In this document: in pieces, positions 52,531 through 61,188 of the stretch | Numbering within the stretch: position 1 is the stretch's first letter | How the letters are laid out: the number at the start of each line of letters is the position of its first letter | Source of the DNA: Chryseobacterium endalhagicum | GTDB lineage: Bacteria; Bacteroidota; Bacteroidia; Flavobacteriales; Weeksellaceae | Direction: 5' to 3' | Assembly (NCBI RefSeq): GCF_016745235.1 | Contig: NZ_JAELVM010000004.1 | Location: 1-64,000 of the forward strand | DNA: 64,000 nt | Translations under genes and position numbers: made by a program | Notes under the pieces: model-generated | What the model was told of the DNA's origin: nothing | What the model saw: the letters and a program-made list of their open reading frames with translations, nothing else | Database searches by the model: none

Positions 52531-53559
52531 ATGAACAACGACGAATTATATATTAAAAGATGCATCGAACTGGCCCAAAAAGCCATTGGTAAAACCTACC
52601 CCAACCCTCTTGTGGGCAGCGTGATTGTTCACAACGGAAAGATCATTGGTGAAGGGTACCATCATAAAGCAGGAGAAAATCATGCTGAGATCAATGCCAT
52701 CAATTCTGTAGAAGATAAAAGTCTGATTCCTGAATCTACGATCTACGTTTCCCTGGAGCCTTGTGCGCATTACGGAAAAACACCGCCCTGTGCTTTAAAA
52801 ATTAAAGAACTTGGTTTCAAAAAAGTAGTCATCGGTGCGATGGATTCCCATGATAAAGTGAATGGAAAAGGCAAGAAAATTATTCAGGATGCAGGCATTG
52901 AAGCGGTTTCAGGAATTCTTGAAAAGGAATGCATTCAGTTGAACAAAAGGTTTTTCACCTACCATGAAAAGAAAAGACCTTATATTATCTTAAAATGGGC
53001 AGAATCGGGGGACGGATTCTTAGATAAGGACTTCCAGCCAACAGCCATTTCAAATTCTTTGGTCAATCAGTTTGTTCACCAGTTAAGAGCTGATGAGCAT
53101 GCCATATTGGTAGGAACGCAAACTGCTTTAACTGATAATCCAGGCCTTACCGTAAGAAATGCAGAAGGAACAAATCCTGTGAGAATCCTTATCGACTTTG
53201 ATCTGAAGGTACCGGGAAATTTTAAAATTTACAACAATGAAGCCCCTACTTTCATCATCAATAATAAAAAAGAAGGAACGGAAAACAATATCAGATTCAT
53301 TAAAGCCAGAAAAGAAAACTTCCTGCAGGATCTGATGAATGCCCTTTATCAAGAACAGATCCAGTCCGTGATTATTGAAGGTGGAAGCTATACCCTGCAG
53401 CAGTTTATTAAAGAGCAGCTTTGGGATCAAGCTATTGTCATCAGAAACGAAGGATTAAAACTGGAAAACGGAACGAGGGCCCCGCATCTAAATTCAAAAC
53501 CTTATGAGATTAAAACTTTCAGGGATAATACCGTTTCATTTTATCTGTTCAATAAGTAA
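52531..53559 (+). CDS. ribD: Riboflavin biosynthesis bifunctional deaminase/reductase
   Basis: A 342-residue enzyme for two steps of riboflavin synthesis. The N-terminal deaminase has ENHAEINAI and YVSLEPCAHYGKTPPCA with the zinc His and Cys residues; the C-terminal reductase (from about 150) has KKRPYIILKWAESGDGFL, EHAILVGTQTALTDNPGLTV and IEGGSYTLQQFI. The ATG at 52531 is used; a TTG nine codons earlier lies in the terminator hairpin. No other rib gene is adjacent. Confidence 0.93.
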   Translation: MNNDELYIKRCIELAQKAIGKTYPNPLVGSVIVHNGKIIGEGYHHKAGENHAEINAINSVEDKSLIPESTIYVSLEPCAHYGKTPPCALKIKELGFKKVVIGAMDSHDKVNGKGKKIIQDAGIEAVSGILEKECIQLNKRFFTYHEKKRPYIILKWAESGDGFLDKDFQPTAISNSLVNQFVHQLRADEHAILVGTQTALTDNPGLTVRNAEGTNPVRILIDFDLKVPGNFKIYNNEAPTFIINNKKEGTENNIRFIKARKENFLQDLMNALYQEQIQSVIIEGGSYTLQQFIKEQLWDQAIVIRNEGLKLENGTRAPHLNSKPYEIKTFRDNTVSFYLFNK

Positions 53560-53599
53560 GCCGGACTTTTTAGTTTTCCCATTGTGCATTTTGAAAATC

Positions 53600-53790
53600 A
53601 ATCTTAATCCGTTGATACTATTCATTCTTCGTTTTACTTTTTTAAATGAAATGCTTTTGTTTATCTGTATTAAAAACATTTTTTTGAAAAACTTTGTTTA
53701 GCCTTGTGGTTTTTAAACGCAAGGAAAGACGAAGATTCATTTGAATTTTCTTTAAATTAAGATAAACAAAGGCGTTTCACTTATTTCCGG
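53600..53790. repeat. Palindromic intergenic element
   Basis: The two 20-bp arms (53647-53666 and 53760-53779) are reverse complements at 18 of 20 positions, and an inner stem, CCTTG with CAAGG, lies between them. The central words (CTTTGTTTAGCCTTGTGG, AAACGCAAGGAAAG) are like repeats scattered through flavobacterial intergenic DNA, as far as I recall. No gene is seen between ribD and the peptide at 53937. Confidence 0.55.
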
Positions 53791-53936
53791 AATACAAGAG
53801 CTTAAAGCCTGCAATGTATTTAACTTTTGAACAGGTTTATCAGCGATTCAATTTAACATAATAAAATTCATAGAAAAGAACCTTTTGATTTTAAAATAAA
53901 TAAGTAACTTAACGGTGAATTAAAACTATAATTAAA

Positions 53937-54113
53937 ATGAAAAATCTAAAGAAAATTTCAAGAATCGGCTTAAAAAGCATTAGCGGTGGCGCATTTGTGA
54001 ACTGCACACTTCCTACCGGAGAATCTACAAGATGTAGAGATAAGTGTCCTGTGGATTTTTGTGGTCCTACCAACTACATGTGCCTGCTTCCGCTGGATTA
54101 TTGCGGATCATAA
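53937..54113 (+). CDS. Second Cys-rich GG-leader peptide (bacteriocin-like)
   Basis: A 58-residue precursor: leader MKNLKKISRIGLKSISGG, then a 40-residue core with six Cys (NC, RC, KC, FC, MC, YC). The leader aligns with that of 14412-14558, but the cores do not. Hence leader and core evolve separately, as in bacteriocins and other exported peptides. No exporter or maturation gene is nearby; a shared peptidase-ABC exporter elsewhere would be needed. Terminator just downstream. Confidence 0.7.
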   Translation: MKNLKKISRIGLKSISGGAFVNCTLPTGESTRCRDKCPVDFCGPTNYMCLLPLDYCGS

Positions 54114-54143
54114 TAAGAATCAATATAAAAAAATATCCAGGAT

Positions 54144-54172
54144 GCCGTCAAAAATTTTGACGGCTTCTTTAT
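54144..54172 (+). terminator. Terminator after the second GG-leader peptide
   Basis: Stem GCCGTCA with TGACGGC, AAAATTT loop, then TTCTTTATT. Confidence 0.75.
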
Positions 54173-54202
54173 TGATCATAGTGTAGTTTAGCCCACATTG
54201 TA

Positions 54203-54210
54203 TACTTTTG
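54203..54210 (+). promoter_or_regulatory. -7 element of the lipoprotein gene
   Basis: TACTTTTG fits TAnnTTTG, 51 bases before the ATG at 54262. Confidence 0.5.
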
Positions 54211-54261
54211 CATTGAATAAGTACGTTAATAATCCATAACGATTAATAACCTACACAATAC

Positions 54262-55182
54262 ATGAAAACTTTCCTTTTCTCAATAACAGCTATTATAGTC
54301 TTGATCTCATGCAGTTCAAAGAAAAATATGGCAGCCGGCAACCCGGAAAAACAGGCTACACAGGAGCTCAACTATATCCCCTATTATCTGGAAATTTATA
54401 AAGCAGATAGTTTAATGGTGATTAAAAAAGATGAAGAGGCCTTTCAGAAACTGGACAGTCTGTTCAAAATTTATCATCCTATCAATCAGGAGGCATATTC
54501 TGAACTCTTGAATTATGTACTGCTTTCTGAAAAACTGAAGAAAACCATTGACACTAAACCTTACCTCGAAAGTCTCATCAAAGATTGGGGGCTTACCGTA
54601 AAAGAACTTAAAAAAGAAAGTGCTTTAACTCAAATTTTAAAAAATAATTTCTCTGATACTGAACTTCTTGCTCTAGAGCAGCAGCACAATGAAAATATTG
54701 ACTGGGAATACCGGAAATTACTGAAAGAAATGTCCATCATTGACCAAAGCAGCAGAAGAAAGCAAGAGGAGCCACAGGTAGATGAAGATAATATCAGGAA
54801 ATTAATTCACCTTATCAGAACCAAAGGCTATCCGGATATTCCAACTGTGGGAAGAACAGGCAATGAAAATATTATACTTCCCGTTATCTATCATCACTTT
54901 GCCAGAGCAGATGAATACAAAGAATTCCGGACATTATTACTTGAAAACATCAAAAAAGGAAAAGCCGCCCCTTTTGAAATGAAAATGCTTATGCTTGGAA
55001 AATATGAACTTGTTTATCAGCAGAAGTATTTTGAACAAACGACCAGAGATACCATCCGTTCAAGAGGAATTACAACGCACTACCCAAAAGATACCTTTAA
55101 TATAAGACGCCGCAATATCGGACTTCCCACTTTGGAATACGACCAATGGAAAGCCAACTTAATGAAGCAGAATAATAATTAA
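54262..55182 (+). CDS. Hypothetical lipoprotein, 306 residues
   Basis: Signal peptide FSITAIIVLISC with a lipidation Cys at about residue 17. The mature protein is helical and charged; its last third has HLIRTKGYPDIPTVGR, LPVIYHHFARADEYKEFRTL and NIRRRNIGLPTLEYDQWKAN. This pattern (an xxxGYP stretch, a late His, then RRxxIGL) is reminiscent of DUF6624-type proteins, with low certainty. It is 11 bases upstream of the YigZ gene and probably co-transcribed. Confidence 0.7.
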   Translation: MKTFLFSITAIIVLISCSSKKNMAAGNPEKQATQELNYIPYYLEIYKADSLMVIKKDEEAFQKLDSLFKIYHPINQEAYSELLNYVLLSEKLKKTIDTKPYLESLIKDWGLTVKELKKESALTQILKNNFSDTELLALEQQHNENIDWEYRKLLKEMSIIDQSSRRKQEEPQVDEDNIRKLIHLIRTKGYPDIPTVGRTGNENIILPVIYHHFARADEYKEFRTLLLENIKKGKAAPFEMKMLMLGKYELVYQQKYFEQTTRDTIRSRGITTHYPKDTFNIRRRNIGLPTLEYDQWKANLMKQNNN

Positions 55183-55193
55183 TGTAACCTGAA

Positions 55194-55796
55194 ATGTTCG
55201 AGTACAAAACGATAGAAAAACCCATAGAAAACACTTTACTAAAAGAAAAAGGAAGCAAGTTCATAGGATTTGCCTTTCCTGTGAATAATGAAAAGGAATT
55301 GAAGGACGCATTGGAAAAAGTAAGAACAGAACATCCAAAGGCTACCCATCACTGCTATGCGTTCAGAATGGGTCTGGAAGGTGAAAATTACCGCGCCAAT
55401 GACGATGGTGAACCTTCCGGAAGTGCGGGTCTTCCAATATACAATCAGCTTCTGGCTCATGAAATCACGAATGTTTTAGTGATTTCCGTACGGTATTATG
55501 GAGGAACGAAACTTGGAGTTTCCGGATTGGTAAAAGCTTATAAAGAATGTGCTAAAATCACGCTTGAAGAAGCCAATATCATCACCAGGGAACTGGAAGC
55601 GGAAATTGAGATTCAGTTTAATTTCAACCAGCAGAATACTATTTTTACCCTGCTTTCAAAATATGATGCTAAGGTTTTGAATTTCGATGCGAACGAAAAC
55701 TGCATTCTGACTGCTTCTTTAAAATTGGCCCAAAAAGAAAGCATCTCAGATAAACTATCCGAGATGCAGTATGTTACATTTGAATTTAAAGATTAA
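55194..55796 (+). CDS. yigZ: YigZ/IMPACT-family protein
   Basis: A 200-residue protein of the conserved IMPACT/YigZ family. KGSKFIGFAFPVNNEKELKD, THHCYAFRMG, NDDGEPSGSAGLPI and VLVISVRYYGGTKLGVSGLV are family hallmarks in the N-terminal domain; the C-terminal domain with EIQFNFNQQNTIFTLLSKYD is the ferredoxin-like YigZ tail. A regulatory role in translation or RNA metabolism is suggested for the family. Its stop overlaps that of the convergent peptidase gene by four bases. Confidence 0.92.
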   Translation: MFEYKTIEKPIENTLLKEKGSKFIGFAFPVNNEKELKDALEKVRTEHPKATHHCYAFRMGLEGENYRANDDGEPSGSAGLPIYNQLLAHEITNVLVISVRYYGGTKLGVSGLVKAYKECAKITLEEANIITRELEAEIEIQFNFNQQNTIFTLLSKYDAKVLNFDANENCILTASLKLAQKESISDKLSEMQYVTFEFKD

Positions 55797-56503
55797 TTTC
55801 TTCTTCCGCCAAGCAGTAGAGAACCCCAGTAAAGAAGCTGTGCCAGCGATCCGATCGCTGCAACAACATAGGTTCTGGCTGCCCATTTCAGACTGTCCTG
55901 TACGCCTACAAATTCTTCCTGAGTCACTGTGCCTGTATCCTTAAGCCACTTCATCGCTCTGTTACTCGCATCGTATTCAACCGGAAGCGTTACAAAAGCG
56001 AAAAGTGTCGTCATGGCAAACATCGCTACTCCAATCGCCAGAACAGCTGTATTTCCGTTCGGGTCTTGAATAGACCTTGTAGCCGCCATGATCCCGATAC
56101 CTGCAAGCAGGACAAACTGCATCAGATTAGACGTTATATTGACAACAGGAACCAGTTTTGAACGCAGATTCAGCATGGAATACCCTACAGCATGCTGTAC
56201 GGCATGTCCGCATTCATGAGCTGCCACGGCTGCTGCCGCTGCGTTTCTCTGCATATAGACTCCTTCAGAAAGATTAACTGTTTTGTCTGCCGGATTATAG
56301 TGGTCCGTAAGCTGGCCGGGAACTGAAATTACCTGCACATCATTGATCCCGTTATCTCTAAGCATTTTTTCTGCCACTTCTTTCCCTGATAAACCGTTTC
56401 TGAGATGTACATTGGAATAATATTCAAATTTCGATTTCAACCTTGATGAAACCCACCAGCTCACCAGCATTGAAATACCGATAATGATATAATAACCCGT
56501 CAT
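55793..56503 (-). CDS. YugP-type membrane zinc metallopeptidase
   Basis: A 236-residue membrane protein: a first helix (YYIIIGISMLVSWWVS), then GLSGKEVAEKMLRDNGINDV, NLSEGVYMQRNAAAAAVAAH and ECGHAVQHAVGYS with the HECGH zinc site. Further helices follow (LMQFVLLAGIGIMAA; AVLAIGVAMFAMTTLFAF), then a late VEYDASNRAMKWL. All are hallmarks of peptidases related to YugP. The target is unknown. Divergent from the GNAT-like gene. Confidence 0.88.
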   Translation of the reverse strand: MTGYYIIIGISMLVSWWVSSRLKSKFEYYSNVHLRNGLSGKEVAEKMLRDNGINDVQVISVPGQLTDHYNPADKTVNLSEGVYMQRNAAAAAVAAHECGHAVQHAVGYSMLNLRSKLVPVVNITSNLMQFVLLAGIGIMAATRSIQDPNGNTAVLAIGVAMFAMTTLFAFVTLPVEYDASNRAMKWLKDTGTVTQEEFVGVQDSLKWAARTYVVAAIGSLAQLLYWGSLLLGGRRN

Positions 56504-56578
56504 TTTATATAGATTTTTTGTGTTTAATTTTAACCATAATGATGTAAAAACTGTGCCAAAGTATTACATTTTATTATT

Positions 56579-56586
56579 TATATTTG
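56579..56586 (+). promoter_or_regulatory. -7 element of the GNAT-like gene
   Basis: TATATTTG fits TAnnTTTG, 22 bases before the ATG at 56609. Confidence 0.5.
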
Positions 56587-56608
56587 TCCTATAATTACCC
56601 TCTAAAAT

Positions 56609-57742
56609 ATGTCTGAAATTTCCATAATTGAAGTAAAAAACCCGAATGAATTAAAACAATTCGTAAGGTTTCCGATGGATCTCTATAAAAACAATCCCTA
56701 TTATGTTCCCTCTTTTATAAAAGACGAAATTAAAATCTGGGATGCCAAAGAAAATCCGGCACTGAATTATTCAGAATCCAAGCAGTTTCTGGCCTATAAA
56801 AACAACAAGGTTGCAGGAAGAATCGCTGTGATGATTAATCACAAGGAAGAAAAGGAATTAGGCATTAAAAAAGTACGGTTTGGCTGGATTGATTTTATTG
56901 ATGACCAGGAAGTTTCCAAAGCTTTAATTCAAAAAGCAATAGATTACGCCAGAGAAAATAAGATCGATAAAATTGAAGGCCCAATGGGTTTCACGAACCT
57001 CGACAAAGCAGGAATGCTGACGATGGGATTTGAAAAGCTGGCCACCATGATCGGAATTTATAATTATGAGTACTACCCTAAACATATGGAAGCCCTGGGA
57101 CTGACCAAGGAAAAAGAATGGGTGGAATATGAAATGAATTTCCCGAAAGTTCTGCCTGAAAAAGTAGAAAAATTCAGCGGGCTTATTGCGCAGAAATACA
57201 AACTTAGAGTTCTTAATTTTAAGTCGAAACAGGAAATTCTGCCTTTCGTAGAGCCTATGTTTAAACTGCTTGATGAAACTTATAAGCATCTTTCAACGTA
57301 TACACCTATCTCAGACGAACAGATCCAGACGTACAGAGAAAAATATTTCCCTTTTATAGACAAAAACTACGTCATCTGTGTCGTAGATGAAAATAACGAA
57401 CTGGTTTCATTTGCCATTACGATGCCTTCTTATTCAAAAGCTTTACAGAAATCCAAAGGAAAACTGTTTCCGTTCGGATGGTGGCATTTCTTACAGGCCG
57501 GAAAGAAAAACGACCGCGCCAATTTCTATCTGATCGGAATTCACCCTGAATATCAGAGACGAGGGGTGACAGCCATTATATTCAAAGAAATTTTTGTACG
57601 ATTTACCAGCATGGGAATTGAGTTTGCCGAAACCAATCCGGAACTGGAAGAAAACAAAAGCGTTCAGGTTCTGTGGCAGGACTACAATCCGGTAAATCAT
57701 AAGAGGAGAAGAACGTACGCGCTGAATATAAGTAATGAGTAA
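56609..57742 (+). CDS. GNAT-fold N-acetyltransferase-like protein
   Basis: A 377-residue cytosolic protein with two GNAT-like halves. The first has VRFPMDLYKNNPYYVPSF, KQFLAYKNNKVAGRIAVMIN and IEGPMGFTNLDKAGML. The second has VICVVDENNELVSFAITMP and FYLIGIHPEYQRRGVTAIIF with the Q/R-x-x-G-x acetyl-CoA loop, and FAETNPELEENKSVQVLWQD. Proteins of this type are common in Bacteroidetes; the substrate is unknown. Confidence 0.8.
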   Translation: MSEISIIEVKNPNELKQFVRFPMDLYKNNPYYVPSFIKDEIKIWDAKENPALNYSESKQFLAYKNNKVAGRIAVMINHKEEKELGIKKVRFGWIDFIDDQEVSKALIQKAIDYARENKIDKIEGPMGFTNLDKAGMLTMGFEKLATMIGIYNYEYYPKHMEALGLTKEKEWVEYEMNFPKVLPEKVEKFSGLIAQKYKLRVLNFKSKQEILPFVEPMFKLLDETYKHLSTYTPISDEQIQTYREKYFPFIDKNYVICVVDENNELVSFAITMPSYSKALQKSKGKLFPFGWWHFLQAGKKNDRANFYLIGIHPEYQRRGVTAIIFKEIFVRFTSMGIEFAETNPELEENKSVQVLWQDYNPVNHKRRRTYALNISNE

Positions 57743-57871
57743 TGGGTAATGGGTTATTAGTGACTTATTTTAAACCTGTCATTAATAACTCAAACTTTTC
57801 AACTCAAAAACCCGCTTCTCAAAACCCGTACCCACGTAACCCGAACCACGCAACCCGAAACCCTAAACCCC
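57734..57871. repeat. Word-like low-complexity repeat upstream of the small membrane gene
   Basis: Two parts: TAATGGG-type words at the 5' end, and AACCCG/ACCCGAA-type words at the 3' end running up to the next ATG. The two halves are loosely complementary. It has no plausible coding content. Confidence 0.65.
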
Positions 57872-58048
57872 ATGAAACCACACCTCATAGTTTTCGCTGT
57901 TCTTATCGCAGCATTTATCGCTTATAATTTCTTCTTCAGGATTGAAGACGACAGAATGAATACGGTAGCCAATATCGTACTTGCCAGTATTCTTTTCGGA
58001 TACATCGCTTTCATGGCCTACGCTCTTCTGAAAAAAATGAAGAAGTAA
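57872..58048 (+). CDS. Small two-helix membrane protein
   Basis: A 58-residue protein: helix 1 PHLIVFAVLIAAFIAYNFFF, a short loop FRIEDDRMNT, helix 2 ANIVLASILFGYIAFMAYAL, then a basic LKKMKK tail. Both helices and the positive end predict an inner-membrane protein. The family is not recognised. It stands about 170 bases before the nuo promoter. Confidence 0.65.
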   Translation: MKPHLIVFAVLIAAFIAYNFFFRIEDDRMNTVANIVLASILFGYIAFMAYALLKKMKK

Positions 58049-58213
58049 CGGTTCACCACCTGCTATTCCTGTCTGAAATAAAATATTTCCCTTTTAACGG
58101 GTGCTACAAAAAAAGGGGAAAAATCCGCTAAAAAAATAATAGCAGGACTCTAATTTTTATTCATTCTAAATTACCACTTTTCCCTATTTTAATCCCACTT
58201 TTAAGCTTATTAA

Positions 58214-58245
58214 TTTCATGCTTTCTTGTTTATTCGCTAAATTTG
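58214..58245 (+). promoter_or_regulatory. Promoter of the nuo operon
   Basis: TTTC (58214-58217) and TAAATTTG (58238-58245) are 20 bases apart, close to the Bacteroidetes consensus, and 23 bases before the nuoA ATG. Upstream, CCTGCTATT near 58070 and AATAGCAGG near 58137 form a wide inverted repeat. Confidence 0.65.
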
Positions 58246-58268
58246 CAAATTGAGATAATAATGCAAAA

Positions 58269-58640
58269 ATGAATTTACCTGAAAGTTATATTCCAATCCT
58301 GATTCAAGCAGGTGTAGCTGTGGCATTTGTAGCAGTTTCTTTGCTTGGAGCCCATTTTCTGGGACCGAAACAGAAAAAAGGAAATTCTGTAAAAAACCAA
58401 AGCTGGGAATGTGGAGTTCCTGTGGAAGGAAACGCCAGAACACCGTTTTCCATTAAGTACTTCCTAACTGCGGTATTGTTCGTACTATTCGATATTGAAA
58501 TCGTATTTTTTTACCCATATGCGGTTAATTTCAGAGAATTCGGATTAGAAGGATTCCTGGCCGTACTTACCTTCGTGGCCATCTTTTTCATGGCATTCTT
58601 CTATGTCTGGAAGCGTGGCGCCTTGGATTGGGATAAATAA
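58269..58640 (+). CDS. nuoA: NADH-quinone oxidoreductase subunit A
   Basis: A 123-residue membrane subunit of complex I. YIPILIQAGVAVAFVAVSLL, the loop QSWECGVPVEGNARTPFSIK with the conserved Glu and Cys, and FDIEIVFFYPYAV are all as in NuoA. Three helices, as expected. First gene of the nuoABCDEF operon. Confidence 0.95.
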   Translation: MNLPESYIPILIQAGVAVAFVAVSLLGAHFLGPKQKKGNSVKNQSWECGVPVEGNARTPFSIKYFLTAVLFVLFDIEIVFFYPYAVNFREFGLEGFLAVLTFVAIFFMAFFYVWKRGALDWDK

Positions 58641-58741
58641 ATTTTAACATTAAAAGATTTAATTTATTTAAATAATTTAAAAAAGGGCAATCCTTAATTT
58701 TTGAATCTTTAAATACTTCAATCTTTAAATATTTACTAAAA
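58641..58741. repeat. Spacer repeat between nuoA and nuoB
   Basis: AT-rich words AATCTTTAAATA repeat in tandem about 18 bases apart near the end, preceded by TTTAATTTATTTAAATAATTT. No gene. Confidence 0.6.
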
Positions 58742-59302
58742 ATGTCAGATAAAAAACCAGTAATAAGAACAGATGCACCTGCTCCGGAAGGATTTGAAGG
58801 AGAAGGGTTTTTCGCAACGAAACTGAGCAGTGTAATCGGGATGGCAAGAAAGTTTTCACTTTGGCCGTTACCTTTTGCAACCTCTTGTTGTGGTATCGAG
58901 TTTATGGCAACCCTGAATCCTACGTATGATGCTTCAAGATTTGGTATGGAAAGAAACTCTTTCTCACCAAGACAGGCAGATATGCTGATGGTTTGCGGAA
59001 CTATATCTAAGAAATTAGGACCTGTCCTAAAAGAAGTTTACACTCAGATGGCCGAGCCAAAATGGGTAGTTGCAGTGGGAGCATGTGCTTCCAGCGGTGG
59101 TATTTTTGATACTTATTCTGTACTTCAGGGAATCGATAAAATCATTCCGGTAGACGTTTACGTTCCGGGATGTCCTCCAAGACCGGAGCAGATCATTGAA
59201 GGCGTAATGCAGGTTCAGGCTCTTTCAGAAAGCGAAAGCATCAGAAGAAGAGATATGCCGGAATATCAGAAATTATTAGATTCTTACAACATAAGCAACT
59301 AA
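58742..59302 (+). CDS. nuoB: NADH-quinone oxidoreductase subunit B
   Basis: A 186-residue peripheral subunit that holds the N2 [4Fe-4S] cluster next to the quinone site. Cluster ligands lie in ATSCCGIEFMATLNPTYD, GACASSGGIFDTYS and VYVPGCPPRPEQIIEG. The length is normal for the family. nuoC follows after three bases. Confidence 0.96.
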   Translation: MSDKKPVIRTDAPAPEGFEGEGFFATKLSSVIGMARKFSLWPLPFATSCCGIEFMATLNPTYDASRFGMERNSFSPRQADMLMVCGTISKKLGPVLKEVYTQMAEPKWVVAVGACASSGGIFDTYSVLQGIDKIIPVDVYVPGCPPRPEQIIEGVMQVQALSESESIRRRDMPEYQKLLDSYNISN

Positions 59303-59305
59303 GAG

Positions 59306-59800
59306 ATGACAAACGAATTTGTATTAGAAGCCATCACAAGAGAATTTCCGGAGTCTGTTATTTCAAGTTCAGAACCTTATGGAATGCTGACGATTGAAGT
59401 GAAGAAGGAAGATATCAAAAAGATCATTCATTATCTGAGAGATTCATCGTTGGAATTCAATTTCCTTACTGATATCTGCGGGATCCATTATCCTGAATTT
59501 CCGGAGAAGGAAATTGGTGTAGTGTATCACCTGCACAATATGATGGCTAATTTCAGATTACGTCTGAAAATCTTTATGTCCAGAGAAAATGTAGAAGTGG
59601 ATTCTTTAGTGGAATTATTTGCAGGAGCCAACTGGATGGAAAGAGAAACTTATGATTTCTACGGAATTAAATTCAAAGGACATCCTGATCTGAGACCTAT
59701 CCTGAATATGGAAGACCTCGGATACCATCCCATGCTGAAGGAATACCGTCTGGAAGATGGAACAAGAACAGATAAGGACGATAATATGTTCGGAAGATAA
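59306..59800 (+). CDS. nuoC: NADH-quinone oxidoreductase subunit C
   Basis: A 164-residue subunit with FLTDICGIHYPEFPEKEIGV, NFRLRLKIFMSRENVEVDSL, GANWMERETYDFYGIKFKGH and a final GYHPMLKEYRLEDGTR. It is separate from NuoD, unlike the fused NuoCD of enterobacteria. Confidence 0.95.
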   Translation: MTNEFVLEAITREFPESVISSSEPYGMLTIEVKKEDIKKIIHYLRDSSLEFNFLTDICGIHYPEFPEKEIGVVYHLHNMMANFRLRLKIFMSRENVEVDSLVELFAGANWMERETYDFYGIKFKGHPDLRPILNMEDLGYHPMLKEYRLEDGTRTDKDDNMFGR

Positions 59801-59861
59801 AAAGCGAATGGCCAATGGCAGCCAGCCAATAGCCAGAAGCAAATAGCTAAAAGCAATCATT
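59801..59861. repeat. Spacer repeat between nuoC and nuoD
   Basis: A degenerate tandem of eight-base words GCCAATAG, GCCAGAAG, CAAATAG and CTAAAAGC. No gene. Confidence 0.6.
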
Positions 59862-61085
59862 ATGAAAGATAACTCATTATCTAATATACTTAACCAATAC
59901 GAAAGTAAGGAGCAGATTGACGGGCAGCTGTATACCCTCAATTTAGGACCTACCCACCCTGCTACCCACGGGATCTTCCAGAATATCTTAACGATGGACG
60001 GAGAAAGAATCCTTCACGCAGAGCAGACGGTAGGATACATCCACAGAGCATTTGAAAAAATTTCCGAAAGAAGAAATTATTCTCAGATCACTACCCTTAC
60101 CGACCGTATGAATTACTGTTCTGCACCGATCAACAACCTGGGTTGGCACATGACGGTAGAAAAGCTGATTGGCGTAAAAGTTCCAAAGCGTGTAGATTAT
60201 ATGCGTGTTATTTTGATGGAGCTGGCAAGAATCGGTGATCACCTGATCTGTAACGGGGTAACCGGAATGGATGCAGGAGCTATTACAGGTCTTACCTATA
60301 TGTTCATCGAAAGAGAGCGTATTTACGATATGTACGAACAGATCTGCGGAGCGAGAATGACGACGAATATGGGAAGAATCGGAGGATTTGAAAGAGATTT
60401 CACCCCGAAATTCCATGAGCTGTTACAGGATTTCTTAAAAACTTTCCCGGCAAGATTCAAAGAATTCGGAACTTTATTGGAAAGAAACAGAATCTTTATG
60501 GACAGAACCATTGGTGCAGGAGCAATCTCTGCCGAAAGAGCATTAAGCTATGGTTTTACAGGTCCGAACCTACGTGCAGCAGGAGTAGATTATGACGTAA
60601 GAGTTGCACAGCCTTATTCTTCTTACGAGGATTTCGACTTTATCATTCCTGTAGGAACTGCGGGTGATACGTACGACCGTTTCATGGTTCGTCAGCAGGA
60701 AATCTGGGAATCCCTAAAAATTATCAAACAAGCATACGAAAACCTTCCTGAAGGACCATTCCACGCGGATGTTCCGGATTTCTATCTTCCTGAAAAGGCA
60801 GATGTATATCAGAAAATGGAAGCTTTGATCTACCATTTCAAAATCGTTATGGGAGAAACAGACGTGCCTAAAGGAGAAGTTTACCATGCTGTAGAAGGAG
60901 GAAACGGAGAATTAGGATTCTATCTGGTGAGCGACGGAGGGAGAAGCCCTTACAGACTTCACTTCAGAAGACCATGCTTCATCTACTATCAGGCCTATCC
61001 TGAAATGATCACAGGTTCTGTAATTTCAGACGCGATCGTTACCATGTGTAGTATGAATATTATTGCGGGAGAATTAGACGCATAA
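59862..61085 (+). CDS. nuoD: NADH-quinone oxidoreductase subunit D
   Basis: A 407-residue peripheral subunit forming most of the quinone site. LNLGPTHPATHGIFQNIL, HRAFEKISERRNYSQI, DRMNYCSAPINNLGWHM, HLICNGVTGMDAGAITGL and a C-terminal SVISDAIVTMCSMNIIAGE are all typical. Length normal. Confidence 0.96.
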   Translation: MKDNSLSNILNQYESKEQIDGQLYTLNLGPTHPATHGIFQNILTMDGERILHAEQTVGYIHRAFEKISERRNYSQITTLTDRMNYCSAPINNLGWHMTVEKLIGVKVPKRVDYMRVILMELARIGDHLICNGVTGMDAGAITGLTYMFIERERIYDMYEQICGARMTTNMGRIGGFERDFTPKFHELLQDFLKTFPARFKEFGTLLERNRIFMDRTIGAGAISAERALSYGFTGPNLRAAGVDYDVRVAQPYSSYEDFDFIIPVGTAGDTYDRFMVRQQEIWESLKIIKQAYENLPEGPFHADVPDFYLPEKADVYQKMEALIYHFKIVMGETDVPKGEVYHAVEGGNGELGFYLVSDGGRSPYRLHFRRPCFIYYQAYPEMITGSVISDAIVTMCSMNIIAGELDA

Positions 61086-61188
61086 AAAATGTAAAAAGTA
61101 CAATGTAGGATGTACAATGTACTTGAAAATATAAATAGATAATAAATACTTTGTACTTTGTACAATGTACATTTTACAACAAAATAAA
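61086..61188. repeat. Spacer inverted repeat between nuoD and nuoE
   Basis: GTACAATGTA words occur four times: GTAAAAAGTACAATGTA at the left and TTGTACAATGTACATTTTAC at the right are near reverse complements. The spacer could fold into a long stem in the mRNA. Confidence 0.7.

Noticed and set aside
53504-53701. Open frame overlapping the end of ribD
   Set aside because: It is mostly composed of the palindromic intergenic element and low-complexity Phe/Ile codons.
57742-57927. Open frame of 61 codons starting at the end of the GNAT-like gene
   Set aside because: It translates the low-complexity ACCCGAA words and overlaps the real small membrane gene at 57872 in another frame.
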